Source of the DNA: Cranoglanis bouderius
Lineage: Eukaryota > Chordata > Actinopteri > Siluriformes > Cranoglanididae
Direction of reading: 5' to 3'
Length of the DNA stretch: 64,000 nt
NCBI GenBank assembly: GCA_023630585.1
Contig: CM042540.1
Location: 27,087,269-27,151,268, forward strand
Of this stretch, positions 44,801 through 55,616 are shown piece by piece. The notes beneath the pieces are model-generated. The model had not been told where the DNA came from. It did not search any database and worked only from the letters and a program-made list of their open reading frames with translations. The position numbers and the translations under genes are program-made. Each line of letters opens with the position of its first letter. The stretch's first letter is position 1.

Positions 44801-46701
44801 GCCCGATGCCAGGGGAATCTGGTATGGTGCATGAGACTTGCACCACCAGACTGCATGCCCGTGTGTGTGTTATATTCTAGAAATGTTTCGATCCACTATT
44901 AGTATCGGGATTGGAATCGACCTGAAACACCGGATAGATATTGAATAGGATTTGACACACAGTAATTTGACAGAATTTTTAATGCATGTGATATTGACAT
45001 AACACAAATCATGAATGTGGAAATCAGACACAGATTACCCTAAAGACCTCTGTCAGTACACCTATGCTGTTTTGCAAAACTTGGCAACAAAAGCTTGCAG
45101 CCAGTTGTCTTGGTTACCAAGAGTTTCCGATCAGTATCGGGTATCAGTCAGTACTCACAGCTGTGATATCAGTATCATACTGAAAGTGCTAAAATGTTAT
45201 TGGTGCATACCTATCAAATTACTGTGTCGTGGTCCTGACAGATAACTCAATATGTAATTATTCTTCTGATATGTTTGGCTAACATATGAGTCTGATATAT
45301 GGCATTCTAATAAGACATTTTGTGAGCTTTCCAAATACATTATGGTGTTCTAGATGAAATCTAGACGTTCTACATCTGATGGATATGTTATTTCCCAGGC
45401 ATAACAATGAAAAAACGTTCTTAATCTGGATCAATGAAGAGGACCACACTCGCGTCATCTCCATGGAGAAGGGCGGCAACATGAAGAGAGTCTTTGAGAG
45501 ATTCTGCAGAGGACTAAAAGAGGTATGATTGAGCACAACATAATCATGTTCCTTTTATTAGCCAGACGGCAATGTGATTTTGTCTTGGATTATTTTCTCA
45601 TAGGTTGAGAGGCTGATTCAGGAGAGAGGCTGGGAATTCATGTGGAACGAGCACCTTGGCTACATCCTGACTTGCCCCTCCAACCTGGGCACTGGACTAA
45701 GAGCTGGAGTCCATGTGCGCCTGCCTCTCCTTAGCAAGGTACTACGAGCTGAATCATGCACAAATCGTTTGATTTTAGAATCAAATGATTCTGCAATCCT
45801 CCTCATCACGGTACTGCGAAATGAATCATGCGCGAATCATTTGATCGTAAATTCTGATTGCAATCTGATTTCAGAATAATGAAATCTATACCAAACTTCC
45901 ATCATTTAACAACATCATTTAACCAAATCTCAGAATAATTATTAGTCAAATTTAAAGTGAATTGTGATTCTATATGAATGTAATTCACTCCATGTCTTTA
46001 CCACTTCAGGACCCCCGCTTCTCTAAGATCCTGGATAACCTCAGACTACAGAAGCGTGGCACAGGTGGGGTGGACACTGCTGCTGTCGGTGATATTTTCG
46101 ACATATCTAACCTTGACCGTCTGGGCAAGTCTGAGGTAAATATCCTGCCCAAATCTTCACCCAACACCTTAATAAGATTGTTCAGTGGAAATTGTAAATC
46201 CTCAGACTGGAGGGCAGACTAAGTCTATTATAGTGGAAGATGAGGGATAATCAGAGGGCACACAGAGACAGACCCATTACAAGCACACTCTCACAGTCAC
46301 ACAACATATTGACGTATTTGTGACAGCTTGCCAAGATATTTCAATTCAAGTTCACCCCGGTGTCAGTCCAAAAATATCCTGTCCACATGGAAAACCATTA
46401 GATAATGCTCAAGTTACTAAAATGGTATAACGTGGTTGGCTTCTTATCCCATGATTCCTTGTGAAATTTAGTGTTATACTTAATCTCCGTGTGGAAAATC
46501 ATCATATAACCGCTGCGGTGTTTTTAAGGCAGATGTGCACATAAGAGGAGCTCATCTAATGCTCAAAGCTTTCCTTTGTTTCAGGTCGAGCTTGTTCAGT
46601 GCGTGATCGATGGGGTCAACTTTCTGATTGAATGTGAGAAGAAACTGGAGAAAGGCCAAGACATCAAAATCCCAGCACCCATTGTTCAGTCCAGGAAATG
46701 A
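41694..46701 (+). CDS. ckmt2: ckmt2, sarcomeric mitochondrial creatine kinase (complete)
   Basis: The enzyme transfers phosphate from mitochondrial ATP to creatine in the intermembrane space of muscle mitochondria, as an octamer bound to inner and outer membranes. Exons: 41694-41839, 42702-42900, 43068-43163, 43266-43487, either 43731-43816 or 44736-44821, 45399-45522, 45604-45738, 46010-46135, 46585-46701. They total 1251 nt, 416 residues (human about 419). The first ~39 residues ([20 protein letters not shown] onward) are an Arg/Ser/Thr-rich transit peptide; the mature N-terminus begins near [10 protein letters not shown]. Then come the ATP-guanido kinase N domain ([33 protein letters not shown]) and the catalytic domain ([21 protein letters not shown]), with the reactive Cys about residue 315 in [24 protein letters not shown] is the specificity loop region. 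LLTCAG in the second duplicate exon and the sarcomeric-type leader favour CKMT2 over CKMT1. Teleost copy a or b is unresolved. Confidence 0.95.
42702..42900 (+). CDS. ckmt2: ckmt2 exon: guanido kinase N domain
   Basis: From the split Ser the exon reads [34 protein letters not shown], and [13 protein letters not shown]. Homology places the start at 42702 (acceptor GCATAG), giving the family-typical PPSADYPDL join. A stronger-looking acceptor 48 nt upstream (AG at 42652-42653) also keeps frame. The donor is GTGTGT. Confidence 0.9.
43068..43163 (+). CDS. ckmt2: ckmt2 exon: [19 protein letters not shown]
   Basis: The exon encodes [20 protein letters not shown] and [12 protein letters not shown], in phase 0 at both ends. 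The acceptor is TCCTCAG, the donor GTAGAA. Confidence 0.94.
43266..43487 (+). CDS. ckmt2: ckmt2 exon: catalytic domain, [12 protein letters not shown]
   Basis: The exon includes [20 protein letters not shown], the nucleotide-binding SRVRTGR arginine cluster, and ends KDQQQLID. It is in phase 0 at both ends, with donor GTAAGC. Confidence 0.95.
43731..43816 (+). CDS. ckmt2: ckmt2 alternative exon A of a duplicated pair
   Basis: This 86-nt exon (acceptor ATCTCAG, donor GTAAGG) encodes [20 protein letters not shown] and DWPDSRGI plus a split Trp. It replaces exon B at 44736-44821: both have the same length, entry phase 0 and exit phase 2. A and B differ at 27 of 86 bases but only 3 of 28 residues (Glu/Asp, Ala/Cys, Ser/Ala). 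The TAAG variant is the form I recall from ubiquitous mitochondrial creatine kinase. Confidence 0.88.
44736..44821 (+). CDS. ckmt2: ckmt2 alternative exon B of a duplicated pair
   Basis: This 86-nt exon (acceptor CGTCCCAG with a good pyrimidine tract; donor GTATGG, weaker than that of exon A) encodes [20 protein letters not shown] and DWPDARGI plus a split Trp. The TCAG variant is the one I recall from mammalian CKMT2, so B is likely the ancestral-type muscle exon. Either A or B joins to 45399 as TG|G CAT AAC. Confidence 0.9.
45399..45522 (+). CDS. ckmt2: ckmt2 exon: [16 protein letters not shown]
   Basis: The exon reads [40 protein letters not shown] and E. The acceptor is TTCCCAG, the donor GTATGA. 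EKGGNM is part of the conserved active-site framework. Confidence 0.95.
45604..45738 (+). CDS. ckmt2: ckmt2 exon with reactive cysteine
   Basis: The exon reads [20 protein letters not shown] then [20 protein letters not shown] and PLLSK. The Cys of TCPSNLGTG is the reactive thiol conserved in all creatine kinases, residue 315 by my count of the precursor. Confidence 0.96.
46010..46135 (+). CDS. ckmt2: ckmt2 exon: [14 protein letters not shown]
   Basis: The exon reads [20 protein letters not shown] then [20 protein letters not shown] and SE. The acceptor is CACTTCAG, the donor GTAAAT, phase 0 both ends. Confidence 0.95.
46585..46701 (+). CDS. ckmt2: ckmt2 terminal coding exon
   Basis: The exon reads [20 protein letters not shown] then [18 protein letters not shown] and TGA. 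The basic C-terminus is in keeping with the cardiolipin-binding tail of sarcomeric mitochondrial creatine kinase (family knowledge). Confidence 0.95.
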   Translation, partial: VELVQCVIDGVNFLIECEKKLEKGQDIKIPAPIVQSRK

Positions 46702-46812
46702 GCATCTTCCATCTGAGTATGTCCAGTTGGGAGCTGGGCTGATGAGAAACCCACAGGCCATGCCCTCTGCAATCACAACTACTACTGCAGGTCTTACTGG
46801 AAATCTCGTTCC

Positions 46813-46831
46813 AATAAATCCTCCTAATAAA
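46813..46831 (+). terminator. ckmt2: ckmt2 poly(A) signals
   Basis: Two AATAAA hexamers at 46813-46818 and 46826-46831 lie about 110-130 nt after the stop, giving a short 3'UTR. Confidence 0.75.
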
Positions 46832-47911
46832 ACAGCTCTGTGGGTTTGGTGGATTTTGTCTAGAGCCTTTGAACGGTAATGCAATGGGTAAAATGGTTTC
46901 AATGTGTAGTAGTCAAGTCTACAGGTTAAACACATCTGTGACATTGATATATATATTTTTTATGTAATAGTACAGAACGCAAGAATGCAAGGAAGTAAGA
47001 AAAGAATAGATTAGACGAAAGAGTTATGCGGATCGTTAGAACATTATGCTTTTTTAAAACAGTTCAAAAGAAAACCTTTTTTAAATTCAAACTATTTTCG
47101 TTTGTGCTTTTTTTCTCTGCTATACATGTCAAAGCTGGGAGTTAATTCTGTTATACAGTACTTACATAAGCTAATTAGAAGCTAATTTTGGCTAGACAGC
47201 CAAAGAAGATTGAAACAGTGTCTACATCCTTCTTTAGAAAGAGTATGGGCTTGTATTCAAATAGCTGAAGTATGTTAACTTAATGGTGGTTTAAAAGGTC
47301 TGGTCTGAGATACAAACGTGCAATACACTAATACCGTATACACAGGGGCAATAGATTCTTTCCTTGCTATTTAATTCATCTGGATTCGATTACCCTATTT
47401 CCTATCATTTACACTGCGCATTGTATCTAATACAGTGTGTTAATGAACAGTTATACCGGTCCACACACCATGACCTAGCCTGTCTTGTCTAATCAGCACA
47501 AAGCTAAGACTTTCTACTGGGCTGATTTCCTTTCCTGCAAGTGGATTAATGACGTGTGCCTCATAATACCATTACAACCCATAGCGGAGGGCGCATACTG
47601 TGGCATGGGGTGGAGGAAGAGTAGTATGTGTGTCCAAGCAGAAATCATTTCGCATTGAACTATGACCAGCCGTCCTTCTCTAATGCAATGCTAATCACAA
47701 ATCAGTGCATTGTGGTGACTTCTCGAATAAGTGGTTACGACACTGTGTGCCATTTAGAGTGACTATTAGCACGTAGCCCAGAGGCTTGACGTGAATCCAG
47801 GTGTATTTATAGTAGGCTATTGTGTGGCACTGTGGGGAATGGATGAGGAAGCATGCTGTTTTAGTAATGGACTCTGTAAGTAATGTACACTTTCTTCCAT
47901 TAACTCTAAGT

Positions 47912-48045
<134 letters not shown>

Positions 48046-48269
48046 TTCAATACTCCAACTAATAATGACATAAATGAGTACATATATTTACAGTGCATGA
48101 TTTGCAAGTGAACAGAAATGTTTCAGACATCAAACATAAAACAGTGATATACTACATTCCACAAAGAATTTCAGGTTATGTATCAAATTATTCAGTTCCT
48201 GGAAACATGTTATAAAAGAGTTTTTATTTAATCACCTCCTCACCAACAAATCCTCATCTTTCCTTACAG

Positions 48270-48625
48270 AAAAGTCACATGAACTTCACATGCGAATGAT
48301 TTACATATTCATGTCATTTCCCACATATTTATTAATTTAAACAGTTTCACTTTTAATTAAATTTTTCACATGTAATGCATGTGGCTTTTATTTTCACATG
48401 TGATTTCTCACATGATCGATGTCCTTTCTCATTAATGTTTGACATGTAGCCCATGTGGTTTCATTTTTCAGCTATGATCATATACTGTATTGTTCACACG
48501 TGTTTTCTTGTTTTGTTTTGTTGTTTTTTTTTTTCAGTTCACATGCAATTTCAGGTCTTCAGACTGCACTTTCATATGTTTTTTCACATGTGATCACGTT
48601 TGATTCATGTGAAAAGTATGTGGTA
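48270..48625. repeat. diverged array of CACATG-type palindromes
   Basis: Over 350 nt there are at least ten words of the type TTCACATGTGA, TCACATGA, GCATGTGG or TTCACACGTGT, spaced irregularly by 10-50 nt in T-rich DNA. It resembles a decayed tandem satellite with a palindromic core. The core is also an E-box, so binding by bHLH factors is possible but not shown. Confidence 0.5.
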
Positions 48626-50289
48626 ATTTTCCATACAGGTTGTCAGGAATAAGTGAAAGCAAGACTAAGACCATGCCATGCTTAGTTTTCAACCATGGTC
48701 TCTGAACTGTGGTATTGTATTGAAAATCATATTAATAATATTATACCTTAATATTATAACTCACACATTCTTTGACCTTTTCCAAACAAATCTATGGCAG
48801 AGCACAACACTGGTTTGAATGGGCTTGAATATGTTATGTAAAAGGAAGTGATCGTTGTCCTGAAATCATTTCCATTTTGGAATTCCTGATGAGGCAGATT
48901 TATCAAGCTTGTGTGCTGCTGACTGACTGACAGGAAACCAGCAGGTGGCAGTAAGCAAACATGAGAAAAACACTAATTCTCGCTACACTTGCTGTAGACA
49001 AACACGCTGTCAGATATATTCAGTCTTAACAGGCCTAACAGGTGGGATTATTACCTAGATTTGATGTAGATTATTGAGATTAACACACTGTGAAAAATCC
49101 ATCATAAAATCATAAAGCAGTGTTAAATAACTAAATAACAGAACAGATATAATTTTACATTCAGGGTTTTATATTCTTCTGTGTGTTATTTTATATCTGT
49201 TTCATCGCAGGTGCAATTAAATGTAATGCATTTGTGCAGGATAATTGGGTATCAAAAACACCAGGGGATTACCAGATTATGATAGACAACCCACTCAGGT
49301 CCCAGACAGGGCCATCCTGCTGGTCACGGATGTGTGCACTGTTTGGATAGACATGAGATGGCACGCTTGTGGCTGTGACCTTCATGGTGGCTTGCTCCCC
49401 TCTCCGGCACTGATTTCTGATTTACCGCCGAGCTGTCGCTCCTGTCAGGGCCTGTGGGGTGCTTTCCATGCTCTGACAGTGGAAATCAAGGGCAAGTATA
49501 GGTGGCGAAGCAGGAAGGCTACAGCAAAGGGCATGGAGACATGTTTCAAAAGCAATGTCAGCTTCATGTGTTGAAAATAGTGTATATTTTTTAGGAGTGT
49601 TGAAGGAATGTGATGAGTCCTGTTGTGTGACTCTTCATCAGTACCATCCAGCTTGTGACTGGGACTGGGTTTATGCCCCAGCTGCTTGCTACTGTAGAGT
49701 CATTGTTGGGATATTTTAGTATACCGCAATTTCTGACACTTGATTCAACTCATAATAGCCTTGGTAATTTGCTGATACACTTAATTATGTATTAGAGCCA
49801 GAAAGAAATATAAATGCCTGACACCACAAAGCTTTTATTTCGCTCTAACCCAATGTATCACTCAACAACCTCTATCTACTGACATCTTGCAATCATCTGA
49901 TTATCATACGATGTTTACCATAAATTTGGCACAGTGCAGAAAATAAGAAATGTGCCTCTGTAGGGAACAGGCAAGCACAGGAGGTTGAGGGAGTCTGGGC
50001 CTCTCAGAGCAGATGCTGTGGCTGATGATGATCGATGTGTACGCGAAGCTTGTTCAGGGACCGGGGGAGCTTTTCACACACTCTGCCCATTCTGTTGTTT
50101 CAATGAGATCTCATCCACTAATTCTCTGAGACAATTAACTTTATATGGAAAGTGAAAGACCATACTGAAACTGGCCATGTTTTACCTGCCTGTGCTTTTT
50201 TTTTCTCCTGTAATTTTTAGGTAGGGACTACAGATTTTGAATACGAATACTTACTAATACATACTGTATATACCTACAGGTGACATATT

Positions 50290-50800
50290 AAAGGAAAGAC
50301 CAACATAAAGCGTATCAGTAAAGTGTTGGGCCGTCACAAGAACAGCTTCCGTGTGCACTGGAATAGATTCTGCACATCTTTGGAACCGTACCGGTGGCGT
50401 AAACACGGTTCTTGCAAAAGTTATTCCCTCAACTGATGTTTTGATGATGGTGGTGGAAAGTGCTGTCTAACTCGTCAGTTCAAAATCTTCCATAGGTGTT
50501 CATTTGGGTTGAGATCTGGTGACCGATCTCAGACAGAGAAGATGATTTACATCATTTTCATCCTCATCAAACCATTCAGTTCCCCTCCAGCCCTGTTTGG
50601 TGGTGGGGTCATCCTGAAGGATACCACTCCGATCAGGATAGAAATGTTTCATCATAGGATAAAGGTGATCAGTCAGAATAACTTTGTATTGATTTGCAGT
50701 GACCCTTTGTTCTAAGGGGACAAGTGGACACAAACCATGCCAGCAAAATGCTTCCTATCGTATAACAGAGACACCAGAGTTTCCTTTCATTTGTCACCAG
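50290..50800 (-). mobile_element. Tc1-like transposase fragment (family shared with 3895-4060)
   Basis: The left end ATATTAAAGGAAAGACCAAC resembles a fish Tc1-like terminal repeat. On the minus strand 50500-50733 reads TANQYKVILTDHLYPMMKHF, YPDRSGILQDDPT and WFDEDENDVNHLL, a Tc1-type catalytic region with an altered middle catalytic motif (QDDPT in place of QDDNA as I remember it). Frames are broken. Confidence 0.7.
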
Positions 50801-51457
50801 TCTGTAGGTTGTGTCACTATACGTTATCCATTATGTGCATTATATGCAAAAGACATATTCCGTCCTGTTGTTGTTACTTTGTTTAATTCATAAAAAGACA
50901 TTTTACTGAAACCATGGATAAGCTATGTGTATTTTTGCTATTATATATTGTCTGCCTATTTTACCCAGCTAAATAGGTCTCACATTTAATTGTACTCATT
51001 CATTGCTCATGTATATGTTGTGATAATGTAACACAACGCATCAATTACTTTTCATGTTAAATCTTTTTTTTTTTTTCTCCACAAACTGTTATTACTACAC
51101 TTGACCTACCACACACACATTGATTTGTCGATTTGTCAGTGAATGACAAGTCTCTTCTGACTGCCTGACTCTTTTTGTAAGTGCATTTACACACAAGCTG
51201 ACCATTTATTGTGTCAGTGGTTGGTCAAAGCAGATATTTGTGGCCTGTAAAGCATCCCCAATGGCAACTGCTTCAAAGCACACAAAGGATGCAGGAGCAA
51301 AACATGTCTCTGATTACTCGCTAATTGGTTCCAATCCTACTCCGTCCCATGTGGACAAAAAGGCATCTCTGTCGGTTGTCAATCACTAGATCTCAGTGTT
51401 CTCAGATTTTCCTATCTCGCCCTCTGAAATATGTGTGAGTCTGTGTATGTGTGCTTA

Positions 51458-51459
<2 letters not shown>

Positions 51460-51512
<53 letters not shown>
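51460..51512 (+). repeat. (GA)n microsatellite
   Basis: About 26 GA units. Confidence 0.95.
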
Positions 51513-51515
<3 letters not shown>

Positions 51516-52260
51516 ATTCACCAGTTGTCTGCAGTATTAAAAACACATATAGCAATGTCTCCTGGTGCATCTTTTATAGTCTAAAAAAAAAAATCGTTTC
51601 TTTATTTTTAATTTAATTGTGTATGGTTTAGTGTTTGTTTGTTTGTTTGTTTTTACTTTCAGGGATTCAATTCAATGATTTTATAGCTTTTTTTTGAAAA
51701 AAAAAAGCAGTAGACAAAGACTGTGTTTTTATATAATGATTTAAATTATATAGATGCTTCCTTTAAAGGATGTAGAAGATGAAAATGACCCGAGAATGGG
51801 GTACTGTAATGATCTGCAATATAAAGATAAGTCTCAGCCTTGCATGACAGCTAACAAACACAACACTGGAGTGCTTATTAGCAAAAAAAAAAAAAAAAAA
51901 AAGTTAGTTTCTTGTGACACATTGCCCAGATATTACAATGTGTGTCATATAGCACATGCCAACACAGGCTATTTTCTGACAGCAAATAAGATTTAAAAAA
52001 AAAAAAAAAAAAAAAAAGGACATCTTTAAATCCTCATAGTCAGCTTCTAAATGTACAGGATTAGAAAACTTCAAACTGCACATCAGTGAAAGTAACTGAT
52101 ATGTATGTAGTGATTCGTGCTAGTGATGTTTGTTACCAATCATAAGAGCAGTCTGTTCAAATCTCTCAATCTTCCCACATATTTTCACTAAAATAATACA
52201 TCCATATGCTCCTCTATGCAAAGACGGACCATTCTCAATTTTGATGTTACTGAAAATGAT

Positions 52261-53062
52261 TTTATTCACCCATTTACAATAAATTGATATAAACCTGCCC
52301 AGGTGTGTTGCATTTGGTAGGATTAACGTTTAAGAAAAAACACATTTTAGTAATAAGCACACACAGTAAGTCAAAACATATCACAAACAGACCAGCAGGT
52401 AACAAGAATTAATTTTATCTACACAAGTATCCTATTCAAGATCATTTTGCGTTATGTAAATTTCCCTTGCTCTTTCTTGCCAATACATGCAGCTGAATCG
52501 GATTATTTGAGAATTTACTCATTATACATCTTATTCGTTGCCTGTACAAAATTGGAAAGGAAAAAAAAAAAAAATCCACACGTGACCCATGCTTTAAACC
52601 AATCATGGCATGCAGTACACGTGGCTGCCTTGAACATATATAAAAATGAACATTAATAAATATTTCTCATCAGTGGAGTAAGCTCTGATAAATGATCAAC
52701 AAGCTTGATGAATAGAAATACATAAATAAATAAAAATAAATAAATAAATAAATAAATGTCAATAAATACGAAAGTGAATATTAATTATTAAAGACATTAA
52801 AAAGAAAAAAAAACAAGTTAATTAACAACAAATCGTATCCAACACGCGAATTAAAGTATACGTTTTAAAACGTGGACGCTATTACTACTGCGCATGTGCG
52901 TCAAACAACGTCCGGATGTTGTTGAGATTCCGCTTTTTTTCCTTTAAGGCTGCCAATTTGTAATTTCACAGTTACGAGCTCGGATCCTGAGTGGCTCTTG
53001 ACTGTCCGTGAAAATATTCTTTTTTTTTTTTTTTTTTAACGTGGACGCAAATGACGTTGTGA
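52261..53062 (-). other. otp: probable otp 3'UTR
   Basis: Downstream of the otp stop on the minus strand the first non-repetitive AATAAA (TTTATT on the plus strand) is at 52261-52266. The interval holds an (AAAT)n patch at 52719-52757 and a T-run at 53022-53038. The extent is inferred. Confidence 0.4.
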
Positions 53063-53569
53063 TTAGGTGAAGCTCATGGAGACGGTGTGCTCGAGCGCTT
53101 TGCGGCGCAGGGAGGCGATGCTGCTGCCTCTCCACACGTCACTGTCCGGGGAGCTGCACAGCTGAGGCGAGCCGCTCGCGCTGGTCGGGCCGGAAAGCGA
53201 GGCGGGCACCATGCCGGGGAACGCGGGCTGGTACAGGTGCGACTGCAGGCCCGAGCCGTTCGACGATAGACCGTTGGAAAGGCCCATGGAGTTGGGCGGC
53301 GGCGCGCCTCCCAGGCTGCACTGCGACAGCGACTGCGCCATGGATGGCTGGCGGCCGAGCGACGGCGGCAGCTGCAGCTGAGAAACGCCTGCCATTCCAG
53401 CCGCGGCCCAGCGCCCGTCGTTGGCGTGGAACGAGCACAAGCCGTCGCCCATAGCGGCCGTCGGAAACTGCGGCAAACTGTGTGTGGGCAACAGCGTGCC
53501 AGGAGCGCGGAACACATTCGTCGTCTTCTTGCGCTTCTTCCACTTGGCCCGACGGTTCTGAAACCACAC
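53063..53569 (-). CDS. otp: otp exon 3: homeodomain helix 3 end and C-terminal activation/OAR region
   Basis: The exon begins VWFQNRRAKWKKRKKTTNVF and ends in the OAR motif and stop TGA/TAG region at 53063. It includes GLQSHLYQPAFPGMVPASL and SPQLCSSPDSDVWRG, both conserved in Otp. The acceptor on the minus strand is CCTGCACAG. GC content is much higher than in the flanks. Confidence 0.96.
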   Translation of the reverse strand: MWFQNRRAKWKKRKKTTNVFRAPGTLLPTHSLPQFPTAAMGDGLCSFHANDGRWAAAGMAGVSQLQLPPSLGRQPSMAQSLSQCSLGGAPPPNSMGLSNGLSSNGSGLQSHLYQPAFPGMVPASLSGPTSASGSPQLCSSPDSDVWRGSSIASLRRKALEHTVSMSFT

Positions 53570-53634
53570 CTGTGCAGGAAAACGAACCAGAATGAGCTCG
53601 AATATAGCGGGTTTCTTATACAGGAAAAATAAAA

Positions 53635-53666
<32 letters not shown>

Positions 53667-55395
53667 TCAGTGTTAAAACAGCACCTGTATTTACATGAGA
53701 CTAGCCACACCAATGAAGACTGTAATATTACATTCATTAAAGACTGAAATGGTTAATTCAGCACTGTAATACACTCTCAGAACATTCTTCTTCAGTTCTC
53801 CTTAAAGGTTGCATGTAAAATCCTACAACACTGTTTCTCTATCAGAAAGGATTACTAGTAGAACCCTTTACAAGCCTATAAGAATCCTTAATTATCAAAT
53901 GAACTCTTAAACATCCCTTGAGGGTGTATAATACCGAGAATGAATTCAACACTGAGCTTTCTTTCTGGATGATCTTTGTTGCAGCGCATTTAAAAAAAAT
54001 ATAAGCTATTGCATCCTACTCGGATATATATTTTATATCAAAGTTTTTTGATCAATTTTAATCAAATATTTTGCTCAAATATGATCACTAGAATACCTCG
54101 ATTAATTAAAAATATTTAAAATCACAGACACGCTTGCAGGCAAGGCCTAAAAATGAAAGATTTTTTTTTGTTGTTCATTCCGCCACGTTTTTAATCATTA
54201 TTAAACCACGTAGTTTGAAATGTTTTGTTTATTTCTCTCCTGCACGCGCAGATGTAATGCACTCTAAACCGAGCAATGTCTCAGTATCATTTTGCCCAGA
54301 GGTCTTCTGTGTTTTCAAACATAACGTAATATTGAAACCCTGACAAAAAAAAAAAAAAAAAAAAAAATTAATTAAGGGGTCACAAACGATTCCAAAGCTT
54401 AGGTTTGTCACTGACAGAACGAAATGCTATTTCTTATGCCATCATAAACTGGAGAATAATATTTTGCTGGTTGACTGGAATGAAGACGTTGCGCCTGATA
54501 GACCAATTCCAGAGACAAATGGTTGGTTGGCCTGGGTGCTTTATCACCTGGGCCGAAAATAAATTCAGAAAATAGACCTGCAATTTTCGAGCATCTGGGC
54601 TTTCTGCTTCTCTCTTTTGTGAAAAATAACGTTTGATATTTGAACGAGAGAGAGAGAGGGAGAGAGAGGGAGAGAGAGCGATTTGCTGAGACTGATGATG
54701 ATTATCGCGTTCAGTATAATTAATCGCAAGTAACATCATTTGGCGACTAATTAGCATCATTCTGACATTTCTTCAAGCGGCCCACGTCGTTATGGCTAAT
54801 GTAATATTTGTTATGATGCGGTAAATTATGAAAATGTTTTTAAACTCACAAAATATATTAAGAAAATACTGCGGGACTGTTAGGAGGTTAATAAGATAAG
54901 AAGTGACAATATATGCATTCAGAACACGGGGAATTACGCAGTAAATATTTGACAAATATAAAATAAAAAATATTTAAATACAAAATGATGTTCTTTTTGC
55001 ATTTCAGAAAACAATGAGCAAAATCCAAAGTGCTGATTTAACACAAAGTCTGAATTAATTCCCTTATATAAAATTCTCGGTCGATTTCTAAACTTGTGTT
55101 TGTTTGTTTTTTGGTCAGGCCCACGGACAGTACTTTAACATTTGTTTTAAAAAAAAAAAAAAAAACAACCAAACAAAAAACCCACAATGCAATTTATTAA
55201 AAATTTAATTTAATTATTTCAAATTTCATTGTCCTGTTCACAATAATCCTTAACGCAAATAGATATAACCGGCACAATTGGGTTTTACAAAATATAACAT
55301 CTCACCATTGGCCTATGTCATTGTTTGCTGTAATACTTTGTTTACTTTGCTATTTTTCCAATTTTACTCATATTGTACTCAAATTGTCAATTTTA

Positions 55396-55476
<81 letters not shown>

Positions 55477-55577
55477 TGTAAATATTAACTCTTACAGTGT
55501 TCAGTTCTTAGCCGTACTCATATAAACACTGTTAATTCAACCCTGTGAGATTATGTTTGTGTTAACTTTCAGTAAAC

Positions 55578-55616
<39 letters not shown>

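Noticed and set aside
49245..49574. 109-residue plus-strand frame with several Cys and Trp
   Set aside because: No recognisable domain, no splice context, and composition fits a noncoding unique block; kept only as a candidate regulatory region.
53074..53567. Two long minus-strand frames overlapping otp exon 3 in other phases
   Set aside because: They are shadows of the GC-rich otp coding exon; the frame with the homeodomain and OAR motif is the real one.
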